DNA of 54,903 bases, taken from Bacteroidota bacterium (GTDB lineage: Bacteria; Bacteroidota; Bacteroidia; Cytophagales; Cyclobacteriaceae). A model generated the notes under the pieces. It made no database searches. It saw only the letters and a program-made list of their open reading frames with translations, and had not been told where the DNA came from. The translations under genes were made by a program, and so were the position numbers. Below are positions 9,533 through 17,202 of the stretch, piece after piece. The stretch lies in the NCBI GenBank assembly GCA_022571715.1, contig JACZXH010000014.1, positions 1-54,903 on the forward strand, read 5' to 3'. The stretch's first letter is position 1, and the number at the start of each line of letters is the position of its first letter.

Positions 9533-11954
9533 CTTTCAATGCATCAATCGGATTGGCATTGGAAGCTTTAATTGACTGAAAACTGATGGTTAATAATCCA
9601 ATAATCAATGCCATCACAATCGTAATAACATAAACCCCAACCCCAGCGGAAATCCTGTAGGCAAAATTATCCATCCAGTTTCCGGATAAGATGCTTACCA
9701 AAGGCAATCCAATTACATTCCCGATAAGAATCAGTATTATAAAATCCTTTGTCAGAAGACGTACAATAGAATTAACACTTGCTCCCATGGTTTTCCTGAT
9801 CCCTATTTCCTTGAGACGTATTTCCACCTCATAAGCCGAAAGTCCGAACAAGCCCAGGCATGAAATAAATATAGCCAGAATTGCAAATAAAGTCAGTATC
9901 ATTCCTGCCTGGGTTTCAGATTCATATAAATTCGCCAATTTATCATCGAGGAAGCTGGACTCCAATGGACGATCAGGCGAAAATTTCTTCCATTCCGTTG
10001 TTAAAAATTTTAATGCGTCATCGAAGTTTGTTTCAGCAAATCGTACAGAAATATATTCCGTGTAATAAACGTGGGTATTAACATGTATTACAAGAGGTAC
10101 GATTTTATTGTGAAGTGATTTAAAATGGAAATCCTTAACAATCCCTATAATTGTTGTCTTTTTTACGAGCGCTGAATCAGCATACCATGTCAGCTGTAAT
10201 TTCCTTCCCACAACATTTTCTAGTTCCCACCCAAAAAGTCGTGCAGCAGATTCATTAATCATCACGGATTGCTCTACATCATTCTTGTTGTCTTTAGAAA
10301 AATTACGTCCATACAGAACGGATAGATCATAGACATCAGCAAACTCATGACCTACACTAAGCGTAAACATATTATATCCTTTTTCCTTTAAGCTGTTTTC
10401 AGGCATTACCGGATTATCATATAATGTCTCGCTTCCAGGGACATGAGAAGAAACAACCACTCCCAGAACATTGGAATATTGGCTAATCTGGTCTATGAAT
10501 TGCTGATAATTTTGCTGATCGTGACGATTACTAAGTTTCACAAGCAATATGAAATCCTTGACGAATCCAAGATTTGTATTCTTCATAAAGTTTACCTGCT
10601 TAACTACAATTAGAGTTCCTGCAATCAGGAAACAGGAAATTCCAAACTGGAATGTAACTAAAAATTTTCGTAGCCTTGAAGAACCTCGCCCTCCCGATCC
10701 TTTATTTCTGAAAACGTCAACTGGTTTGAATGATGAAAGCATTATTGCCGGGTATGTGCCTGCTAATAGACTGATTGTTAACAGTCCCGCAATTACATAA
10801 AGAATGTATTCAAACTCCATCAAGAAAGCAAGCGTCAATTCCCTGTCGACAATAGAATTAAATAATAAAAGCAATACCCATTCCGTTAAAACAAAAGCCA
10901 GAATAAATGACAGTAAAGTCATTAATAAAGATTCACCCATAAACTGGCAAAAAAGAATTTTTCTTGACGCTCCCATTACTTTTTGTACTCCGACATCCTT
11001 TGACCGCCTGATGGCTTTAGATGTTGCCAGGTTAATAAAGTTTACACAGGAAATTAATAGAATGAAAAGGGCGATTATTAGAAAAATAATAACATATTCG
11101 TACCTCGAATTTGTCTTCCACTCTGAAGTCAAATGAGAATGAAGATGAATATCTGGTAATGCCTGGATCGAGTATGTTCTTAATTCTTTTTCCTTTTCAG
11201 GAAGACTGGAAACCAGTTTCTTGTTCAATTGTGATTCTATAGTAAGAGATGATTCAAAAGTGGTGGCATTTATTAGTGCATATGTGAATAAATATGGATA
11301 ATACCAGCTGTTATACCACGGCATAACCGTGTCGAGAGTAATGAATGATGTCAGAAAATCATAATCAAAATGTGAGTTGGGTGGTGAATCTTTGACCACT
11401 GCAATAATATTAAAAGAAAACTGCGATATCTCATCTTCGTAAATGAGTTCTTCACCAATAATATCAGTCTTTCCATAATATTTTACCGCCATTGATTTGG
11501 TGAGGATTACGGAAAATGGTTTGTTCACGTCATTAATCGATCCTGATATAAGTTCAAAGCTGAATATTGAAAAAATTGTTGAGTCGGCATAAATGAAAAG
11601 GTCCTCTTTATTCCATGTTTTCTTATCAGATGAGATATATGCTGGAAAAGGAAACAGTCTACCCATTTTCTCAATTCCCGGTATCCCGTTATCCTGAAGG
11701 GTATAATGAACACGGGGCGGGGTTTTTGCTGAATAAATTATACTACCATCTTCGCTTTTAATGTTTTCAGTTATTCGTATGATATATTGGTAGTTCTCGT
11801 GATGTTTATCGAAACTTAGTTCAAAGTTTATATAAGTAATAATGATTAGCACGCACGAAATACCAATGGCTAGTCCAAGTATATTCAAAATTGTGTAAAC
11901 CCTGTTTTTAGAAAAATTCCGAATATATAGTCTTAAATAATGCTGAAACATCAT
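9525..11954 (-). CDS. MacB/FtsX-type ABC transporter permease (first of three)
   Basis: First gene of the permease operon, 809 residues. It has an N-terminal helix (about 20-42), a MacB_PCD-like periplasmic domain, the motif AIRRSKDVGVQKVMG before the first helix bundle, a second periplasmic domain, then EIRLKEIGIRKTMG and three final helices, ending NPIDALKDE. It is divergent from a response regulator gene 162 bp away, and the intergenic region carries candidate regulator sites and a sigma-54-like element just upstream of this start. Two adjacent ATGs (11954 and 11951) can serve as start, with no strong Shine-Dalgarno. Membership in the FtsX superfamily is clear. Function, substrate and partner ATPase are not visible. 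Confidence 0.88.
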   Translation of the reverse strand: MMFQHYLRLYIRNFSKNRVYTILNILGLAIGISCVLIIITYINFELSFDKHHENYQYIIRITENIKSEDGSIIYSAKTPPRVHYTLQDNGIPGIEKMGRLFPFPAYISSDKKTWNKEDLFIYADSTIFSIFSFELISGSINDVNKPFSVILTKSMAVKYYGKTDIIGEELIYEDEISQFSFNIIAVVKDSPPNSHFDYDFLTSFITLDTVMPWYNSWYYPYLFTYALINATTFESSLTIESQLNKKLVSSLPEKEKELRTYSIQALPDIHLHSHLTSEWKTNSRYEYVIIFLIIALFILLISCVNFINLATSKAIRRSKDVGVQKVMGASRKILFCQFMGESLLMTLLSFILAFVLTEWVLLLLFNSIVDRELTLAFLMEFEYILYVIAGLLTISLLAGTYPAIMLSSFKPVDVFRNKGSGGRGSSRLRKFLVTFQFGISCFLIAGTLIVVKQVNFMKNTNLGFVKDFILLVKLSNRHDQQNYQQFIDQISQYSNVLGVVVSSHVPGSETLYDNPVMPENSLKEKGYNMFTLSVGHEFADVYDLSVLYGRNFSKDNKNDVEQSVMINESAARLFGWELENVVGRKLQLTWYADSALVKKTTIIGIVKDFHFKSLHNKIVPLVIHVNTHVYYTEYISVRFAETNFDDALKFLTTEWKKFSPDRPLESSFLDDKLANLYESETQAGMILTLFAILAIFISCLGLFGLSAYEVEIRLKEIGIRKTMGASVNSIVRLLTKDFIILILIGNVIGLPLVSILSGNWMDNFAYRISAGVGVYVITIVMALIIGLLTISFQSIKASNANPIDALKDE

Positions 11955-11974
11955 CTGTAATTTTGCTTTCTATA

Positions 11975-11990
11975 ACCAAGCATAATGCCA
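11975..11990 (-). promoter_or_regulatory. Candidate sigma-54 promoter of the permease operon
   Basis: On the minus strand the 16-mer TGGCATTATGCTTGGT resembles the sigma-54 consensus TGGCAC-N5-TTGCW at correct -24/-12 spacing. It differs at the last base of TGGCAC and at C in TTGC (here TTGG); the latter base is normally well conserved, so the match is imperfect. Transcription would start about 10 bases before the ATG. The divergent regulator is of the sigma-54-activating class, which supports the reading. Confidence 0.3.
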
Positions 11991-12039
11991 AAATCATATC
12001 TGACTGATTATAAGATCTTTATAAATGAATGATACTAGG

Positions 12040-12082
12040 ACTGTATCGTTTTCGTTACACTATACTGTATTGTTTTTGTAAC
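12040..12082. promoter_or_regulatory. Tandem repeat, candidate enhancer sites for the divergent NtrC-type regulator
   Basis: Two 19-base copies lie 24 bases apart: ACTGTATCGTTTTCGTTAC (12040-12058) and ACTGTATTGTTTTTGTAAC (12064-12082), 16 of 19 identical. The first contains a dyad GTAtCG-N4-CGtTAC; the second is a weaker version. They lie roughly 75-120 bases upstream of the inferred permease transcription start, the usual distance for NtrC-family upstream activator sites. Binding by the adjacent regulator is inferred from position and symmetry only. Confidence 0.45.
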
Positions 12083-12116
12083 TCTCATTATCTTTCAAAC
12101 AGAAAGTTGATGTAAA

Positions 12117-13484
12117 ATGACACTATCCAAAGGTAATATTCTGATTATTGACGATGATATTGATGTGCTTGAAACAGCGCGAATGTTTCTGAAGCAATAC
12201 TATACCCGGGTCGATATATCTCCTGACCCAACGAAAATACCTGGTATTATTTCTAAAAATCACTATGATGTTATTCTTCTGGACATGAATTTCCGAAAGG
12301 GAAGAAATGATGGAGTAGAAGGTTTCTACTGGCTTGATCGAATTCTAGAGTATGATCCGGAAGCAGTAGTAATCCTGATAACTGCTTACGGTGAAATTGA
12401 TCTTGCGGTAAAGGCGATTAAAAAAGGCGCCACGGATTTTGTATTGAAACCATGGAAAAATCAAAAGTTACTTGGTACGGTAATGTCGGGATGGAAACTA
12501 AGAATGTCGAAAATCGAAGTAAAAAAACTTAAAGACACTGCACGATATATCAGCCGGGGTCAGAACAACGGTATTTCCGGAATAATAGGTAAATCGAAGG
12601 CTATGCTAAAGGTATTTGACCTGATCAAAAAAGTATCTGCTACCGCTGCTAATGTTTTGATCCTGGGTGAAAATGGTACCGGTAAAGAATTAGTTGCCCG
12701 GGCGGTTCATGAAGAATCTGATCGAAAAGATAACCAATTTATAAAGGTTGATATGGGGGCAATGCCAGAAACATTAATTGAATCTGAACTTTTCGGTCAT
12801 GTAAAAGGAGCATATACCGATGCAAAAGAAGCCCGTACAGGAAGTTTCGAATTAGCATCGGGTGGCACAATTTTTCTAGATGAAATTGGGAATATATCCC
12901 TGAACGCACAGGCCAAAATCCTTACGGTTTTAGAAAACAGGATAATAAAAAAGATCGGCTCCAATATTCCGTTTGAACTTGATGTGCGCATTGTGGCGGC
13001 AACCAATAATTTAATTTATGATATGGTAAATGAAGGATCTTTTCGCCAGGATCTGCTGTATAGGTTAAATACAGTAGAAATCTTTGTGCCACCTCTCCGT
13101 GATAGAAAAGATGACGTTCCATTACTCACTGATCATTATTTTACACTTTTTTCAATTAGATACAAGAAGCAGGGAGTAACAATTAGTTCTGGAGTAATTG
13201 AAAAATTAATAAATTACAATTGGCCTGGAAATGTGAGGGAACTTCAGCATGCCGTTGAAAGAGCTGTTATTCTTAATGATAATAATGTGATAACTGACAG
13301 TGAACTATTTATTCAAAAACAGGAACAAGGATCTGTTCTATCGTCCAAAACGATTCATGATATGGAAAAGAATTTTATCCTGCATTCATTGAAAGAAAAT
13401 GGAGGAAATGTTACCCAAACTGCAAAAGTAATTGGACTTACCCGCACAGCGCTATACAGGAGATTGCACAAATATGGAATCTGA
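12117..13484 (+). CDS. NtrC-family sigma-54-dependent response regulator
   Basis: The 455-residue protein has the three-part NtrC layout. The receiver domain (1-125) has the acidic pocket DDD12-14, phospho-acceptor Asp56 and Lys111. The AAA+ domain (about 155-395) has Walker A GENGTGK (184-190), the sigma-54 contact loop, Walker B FLDEIG and an arginine-rich RQDLLYRLN segment. A Fis-type helix-turn-helix (about 420-455, GNVTQTAKVIG) ends the protein. The contact loop reads GAYTDA at 231-236 rather than the canonical GAFTGA. The gene is followed 21 bases later by a histidine kinase and is divergent from three permease genes, so it most likely activates that operon when phosphorylated. A TATCTTTC at 12089 is a near-match to the Bacteroidota -7 element and could drive this gene. 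Confidence 0.95.
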   Translation: MTLSKGNILIIDDDIDVLETARMFLKQYYTRVDISPDPTKIPGIISKNHYDVILLDMNFRKGRNDGVEGFYWLDRILEYDPEAVVILITAYGEIDLAVKAIKKGATDFVLKPWKNQKLLGTVMSGWKLRMSKIEVKKLKDTARYISRGQNNGISGIIGKSKAMLKVFDLIKKVSATAANVLILGENGTGKELVARAVHEESDRKDNQFIKVDMGAMPETLIESELFGHVKGAYTDAKEARTGSFELASGGTIFLDEIGNISLNAQAKILTVLENRIIKKIGSNIPFELDVRIVAATNNLIYDMVNEGSFRQDLLYRLNTVEIFVPPLRDRKDDVPLLTDHYFTLFSIRYKKQGVTISSGVIEKLINYNWPGNVRELQHAVERAVILNDNNVITDSELFIQKQEQGSVLSSKTIHDMEKNFILHSLKENGGNVTQTAKVIGLTRTALYRRLHKYGI

Positions 13485-13505
13485 TTTTTAAAATTCAGCA
13501 CAGAT

Positions 13506-14861
13506 ATGATCTTTCGAAGATTTACTATCCGTACTATTCTCAGAATTGCATTAATTGCAATTAACCTGATCATCATCGCTTCGATTTTTGGAGATAGCCG
13601 TCTCTTTTTTAACCAGTTCATCTTTGGAACTGTTTGCATAGTACAAATAATTGAACTAATCCATTTTGTGAATACTACTAATCGGGACATGACTCGTTTT
13701 ATTGATGCCATTCGGCAATCCGATTTCACGATCAATTTTTCTAAAGATGAAATGGGAAAATCTTTTTTTGGCCTTTCTGAAAGTATGCGGGTAATGCTCG
13801 ATACATATAAAAAAGTTAAAATTGAAAAAGAAGTTCAATATCATCTTTTAAAGCAGATCATTTCACATGTTTCGACAGGAATCATAGTGGTAACCGAAGG
13901 GAATGATATTACACTTATTAATGAGTCTGCAAGAAATATTTTGAAAGTACCACTCCTGAAAACATGGAAGGGCTTGGAATCGAAATCGCCTGAATTTTTT
14001 AACCAGGTAAGTGAACTTCCTGGAGATGAACAAATTCTCATGCAGGTAACTATTGATGGCGATAAAAAAGATCTTTCGCTTAATATAAGCCGATTCACCT
14101 TACTTGATCAGGCATACCAGCTCATAACCTTTTCAGACATAAAGAGTGAGATAGAGCAAAAAGAAATTGAAGCATGGTATAGACTCATTCGAATACTAAC
14201 CCATGAAATAATGAATTCAGTTACCCCCATTGCTTCCTTGAGTGAGACCATAAAGTTGATGCTAGAAGAAGAGGATGGAAAACCTAAACCTGTAGATCAT
14301 ATCGATGCAAAAACAATACACGATGTACTCTTTTCAACAGAAACAATTATGAGAAGAAGTGAAGGGCTCCTTGATTTTGTTGAAGACTATAGGAAACTGG
14401 TTAAAATTCCTCACCCTAAAATACAGACTGTAAATGTAAAAGATCTACTTTCAGAATTCGAGTACCTAATGTCTTCCGAATTATCAAAACGAAATATTAA
14501 TCTTCAAATAAGAGTAGAACCTGAGTTTGAAATCGATCTTGACAAAAACCTGATAACTCAAATTCTAATCAACCTCGTTAAAAACAGTTTTGAAGCACTT
14601 GAATGCAGCCAAAACAAACAAATCAAAATTGAGGCTGCCATAAAAAAAGAAAAGAAGATCATTACAATTTCGGATAATGGCCCGGGTATAGATAAAAAGG
14701 ATATTGAAGACATTTGGGTACCCTTTTTTACTACAAAAAAGGAAGGTTCAGGGATAGGTCTGAGCCTTTCGCGACAAATAATGAAACTGCATAGTGGCAA
14801 ATTATGGGTTAATTCTGTTCCTGATAAAGAAACCACCTTCACCCTTGCGTTCAGGAAGTAA
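13506..14861 (+). CDS. NtrY-like sensor histidine kinase
   Basis: A membrane sensor of 451 residues. Two hydrophobic helices (about 9-28 and 35-54) sit at the N-terminus with almost no periplasmic loop. A HAMP/linker-like stretch and a PAS-like domain (about 112-215) follow, then the H-box ILTHEIMNSVTPI with His233 as phospho-acceptor and a HATPase_c domain: N-box NLVKNSFEAL near 358, G1 DNGPGI near 396 and G2 GSGIGLSLS near 418. The tiny external loop suggests it senses a membrane or cytoplasmic signal rather than a periplasmic ligand. It is cotranscribed with the upstream NtrC-type regulator (21-base gap), its obvious partner, and the pair is linked to the three divergent permeases. Confidence 0.93.
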   Translation: MIFRRFTIRTILRIALIAINLIIIASIFGDSRLFFNQFIFGTVCIVQIIELIHFVNTTNRDMTRFIDAIRQSDFTINFSKDEMGKSFFGLSESMRVMLDTYKKVKIEKEVQYHLLKQIISHVSTGIIVVTEGNDITLINESARNILKVPLLKTWKGLESKSPEFFNQVSELPGDEQILMQVTIDGDKKDLSLNISRFTLLDQAYQLITFSDIKSEIEQKEIEAWYRLIRILTHEIMNSVTPIASLSETIKLMLEEEDGKPKPVDHIDAKTIHDVLFSTETIMRRSEGLLDFVEDYRKLVKIPHPKIQTVNVKDLLSEFEYLMSSELSKRNINLQIRVEPEFEIDLDKNLITQILINLVKNSFEALECSQNKQIKIEAAIKKEKKIITISDNGPGIDKKDIEDIWVPFFTTKKEGSGIGLSLSRQIMKLHSGKLWVNSVPDKETTFTLAFRK

Positions 14862-14920
14862 TATATATCAAATATGGTGAGTAGAAATATTTTAGGCCAA
14901 AACATTCACTTTACTTTTCA

Positions 14921-14936
14921 GCTTCAGAAGTGAAGC
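14921..14936. other. Small hairpin after the histidine kinase gene
   Basis: GCTTCAGAAGTGAAGC forms a 6-bp stem with a 4-base loop, 60 bases after the kinase stop. No T-run follows on the plus strand, so it is a poor rho-independent terminator; it may be an RNA-stabilising 3' end or chance. Confidence 0.25.
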
Positions 14937-15095
14937 AAAATGAAAATTTACGTTTTCAGCACTATACAAAGCAACCATCCATCACATTTTAGGTCTTTTA
15001 TGTAACCTTTTGGCAAATTATGAGTCTTAATAGAGTAGCCTCAGGGTCAAAAACGCAAACAGAATATTGAAGTATAGTATTAAAACAGGGATAAA

Positions 15096-15560
15096 ATGGG
15101 ATTATTTAGTATTTTCAAAAAAGACAGAAAAAAGAAAAAAGCATCAAAGTGTGCTATTACAGGCACTTTTCTGCAGTATGGCGAAGGACGGTTGCTGACA
15201 ACCAGTCAGGTGGTTTCTTCCAGGAGATTCTGGGAAAGCATCATGACCGAGCCTGAAACGATGGCTTATACAATCAATCATTTCAAAAAACAAGATAAAA
15301 GCGCGACGAATATGCGCAGTATTATTTTTGAAAAATATGCACACAAAGATGACCCGTGGATTGTGTCGGAGGATGTTTTAACCACCTATGGCATTGAAGG
15401 AACAGATGAGTCGGAAGCGTATGCTAGGAAATGGTGGGAATCGGACGGCGAATTTATTCCTCCAAACAACGGGTCGGCCAGCCATCAGCTATCACCTGAA
15501 GTGTATGAAGATATTAAGCAATATGCCATCTGGAAAGCTGGTGAAAGCCGCGTAGCTTAG
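15096..15560 (+). CDS. Hypothetical protein, 154 residues
   Basis: I do not recognise a family. The protein opens with MGLFSIFKKDRKKKKASKC, a strongly basic start without a signal peptide. A mixed, soluble-looking sequence follows with several tryptophans (FWES, DPWIV, KWWES, IWKAG) and an acidic C-terminal half. It is probably cytoplasmic. The gene is flanked by the two-component system on the left and a clear rho-independent terminator on the right (15631-15661), so it seems monocistronic. Codon use looks like that of its neighbours, and the gene ends cleanly, which favours a real gene over a chance frame. No function can be proposed; it could be a lineage-specific protein of Cytophagales. 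Confidence 0.7.
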   Translation: MGLFSIFKKDRKKKKASKCAITGTFLQYGEGRLLTTSQVVSSRRFWESIMTEPETMAYTINHFKKQDKSATNMRSIIFEKYAHKDDPWIVSEDVLTTYGIEGTDESEAYARKWWESDGEFIPPNNGSASHQLSPEVYEDIKQYAIWKAGESRVA

Positions 15561-15630
15561 TAACCATTCCGAATAATCCCGAATACGGGGTGCTTCGGAT
15601 TTAATTTATATATCCAATAATTTTTTTTTA

Positions 15631-15661
15631 AAGGCTACATCGTAAGATGTGGCCTTTTTTT
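15631..15661 (+). terminator. Rho-independent terminator after the 154-residue hypothetical gene
   Basis: AAGGCTACATC / GATGTGGCCTT forms an 11-bp stem with one G-T pair and a 4-base loop GTAA, followed by seven T. A T-run on the upstream side as well means it has an A-rich 5' flank in both orientations and could act bidirectionally. Confidence 0.85.
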
Positions 15662-15704
15662 ACTCTTCCTGAAAATCGAGTATATTGGAGTAGTTGAAAA
15701 TTCC

Positions 15705-16385
15705 ATGATAATGAAATCCCGTGAATTACTCATTTTTGACGTAAATGAAACCCTGCTTGATCTTAAGCCGGTTCAGGAATCGGTAGGCAGTGTACTTGAA
15801 GGGCGTAGAGAGCTTGTTCCCCTCTGGTTTACAACCATGCTTCATTATTCACTCGTAACGACGGCGACGGGAAAATATCAGGATTTTGTAGAAATCGGAG
15901 TGGCTGCCTTGATTATGACTGCTATAAAATATGATATCATATTATCAAAAGAAGAGGCGTTGGCAGCCATAAAACCCATACTGAATCTTTCGCCCCACAC
16001 CGATGTAATCCCGGCGTTGTATACACTTAAAGAAGCTGGATTTAGAATGGTTACACTAACAAATTCTTCAAAAATCGGCGTCGCTACGCAAATAAAATAT
16101 GCGGGTCTTACGGATTTTTTTGAGCAGTTGTTAAGTGTGGAAGAAATCGGTATTTACAAACCGCACACACGAGTGTATGAATGGGCAGCAGGAAAACTGA
16201 ATGCTGCGCCGGGAAATTGTACAATGGTAGCAGCCCATAGCTGGGATGTGGCTGGCGCTCACCGGGCGGGAATGAAAACTGCTTTTATCGCAAGGCCCGG
16301 GCAGCATCTATTCCCTGCCTTCCCAACCCCCGGTATGGTGGTACCGGATTTTAGTAAACTCGCTGACAAATTGCTGGAATTATGA
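15705..16385 (+). CDS. HAD-superfamily haloacid dehalogenase type II-like hydrolase
   Basis: The 226-residue protein carries the HAD motifs. Motif I is FDVNETLLD with the nucleophilic Asp at about residue 12, motif II is LTNSSK near 118, motif III Lys lies in YKPHTRVYEWA near 152, and motif IV is HSWDVAGAHRAGM near 178. DVNETL, WDVAGAHRAG and the FIARPGQ ending match the L-2-haloacid dehalogenase (type II) subgroup, which hydrolyses short 2-haloacids using an Asp nucleophile. Many genomic members act on other small organic acids or phosphates, so the substrate stays open. ATG at 15705 is used; a second in-frame ATG lies two codons on. The gene stands alone between a terminator and the SAM riboswitch. 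Confidence 0.85.
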   Translation: MIMKSRELLIFDVNETLLDLKPVQESVGSVLEGRRELVPLWFTTMLHYSLVTTATGKYQDFVEIGVAALIMTAIKYDIILSKEEALAAIKPILNLSPHTDVIPALYTLKEAGFRMVTLTNSSKIGVATQIKYAGLTDFFEQLLSVEEIGIYKPHTRVYEWAAGKLNAAPGNCTMVAAHSWDVAGAHRAGMKTAFIARPGQHLFPAFPTPGMVVPDFSKLADKLLEL

Positions 16386-16506
16386 ACATTTATTATACTG
16401 AATTACTGACATTATGAACAGACTTTAGTTAATCAAATTTTAATTTTAACTGTAATAAACATACTTATTTTCATAACAGGTATTACATTGATAATTATTT
16501 TTTCTT

Positions 16507-16514
16507 TATCTTTG
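16507..16514 (+). promoter_or_regulatory. Bacteroidota -7 promoter element for the SAM-riboswitch operon
   Basis: TATCTTTG matches TAnnTTTG and sits 23 bases before the riboswitch P1 helix, so transcription would start near 16520. The nearest TTG (16488-16490) is only 16 bases upstream, closer than the usual 19-20, so the -33 element is weak. Confidence 0.5.
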
Positions 16515-16536
16515 CAGTACGTTCTTTTAAAATTTG

Positions 16537-16639
16537 CTTATCAAGAAAGGTGGAGGGATTCGGCCCTGTGAAACCTTAGCAACCCCCTGCTAACGCAGGA
16601 AAGGTGCTAATTCCAACTCCGTTTAAGGAGAAAGATGAG
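16537..16639 (+). promoter_or_regulatory. SAM-I (S-box) riboswitch aptamer
   Basis: The sequence has the S-box signature: P1 strands CTTATC (16537-16542) and GATGAG (16634-16639) pair with one G-U. Then come AGAAAGGTGGAGGGATTCGG, the GAAACC-TTAGCAACC core, a P3 hairpin CCTGC-TAA-C-GCAGG, the AAAGGTGCTAATTCC junction and a P4 hairpin CTCC-GTTTAA-GGAG. SAM-I aptamers bind S-adenosylmethionine and switch methionine genes off when it is plentiful. The genes downstream (OsmC, metZ, metX) fit that role. Confidence 0.93.
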
Positions 16640-16679
16640 TCCGGTGAAATTGTGCTAAACTGTTCAAAAATATAGTGAA

Positions 16680-16713
16680 GCCTCTTCCGGCTTGTTTGGG
16701 AGAGGCTTTTTTT
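16680..16713 (+). terminator. Rho-independent terminator of the SAM-I riboswitch
   Basis: GCCTCTTCC / GGGAGAGGC forms a 9-bp stem with one G-U pair, a 9-base loop and seven T. CCGG at 16641-16644, just after P1, can pair with CCGG at 16687-16690 in the terminator stem, a plausible antiterminator. SAM binding would hold P1 and release the terminator. Confidence 0.88.
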
Positions 16714-16785
16714 ATAACCTCTGATTCCCATATCACTGAATCTTGCTGGGTAAATACAATAGAACACTTATTTAACAGCAGATTC

Positions 16786-17202
16786 ATGAAATTAACTCTG
16801 AAAAGAGAAGGAGGAAATTTTAGTCTGATTGCTACAAATGCAGCGGGGCATCTGGTTTTCCTGGATGCTATACAACGTATCGGCAGCAAAGAATCCGCAT
16901 TCAGCTCCATGGAATTGCTGCTGGACTGCCTTGCCGGGTGCAGTACCATGGATATACTGAACATCCTTTACAAACAAAAACAGCATATTGAAATATTTGA
17001 AATTGACATTGATGCCGACCGTTACATGGACCGTAAACCGTTTGTTTTCAGGCAGATTACTCTGAACATCCTGGTTAAAGGGAAGATATCAGAAAGTAAG
17101 CTGAGCAGATCCATCTCACTAACCCGGGACAACTATTGTCTGGTATATCACATATTAAAACATACTTCTACTATTACGTATCGATATGAAATCGAAAAAT
17201 AA
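16786..17202 (+). CDS. OsmC family protein
   Basis: An OsmC/YhfA-type protein of 138 residues. The start chosen is ATG at 16786 (MKLTLKRE); a longer frame upstream would begin inside the riboswitch terminator and is rejected. The hallmark helix MELLLDCLAGCSTMDIL carries the conserved first Cys in AGCS. The second Cys lies in NYCLVYHIL near residue 120, matching the Cys pair that gives OsmC/Ohr proteins thiol-peroxidase activity. It is the first gene after the SAM-I riboswitch and overlaps metZ by 17 bases. Its place at the head of a methionine operon suggests work on a sulfur species, such as persulfide or peroxide chemistry linked to sulfide use, but that is inference. Confidence 0.85.
   Translation: MKLTLKREGGNFSLIATNAAGHLVFLDAIQRIGSKESAFSSMELLLDCLAGCSTMDILNILYKQKQHIEIFEIDIDADRYMDRKPFVFRQITLNILVKGKISESKLSRSISLTRDNYCLVYHILKHTSTITYRYEIEK

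Noticed and set aside
16675-16785. Longer start for the OsmC gene
   Set aside because: It would begin inside the riboswitch terminator stem; ATG at 16786 gives the family-typical N-terminus.
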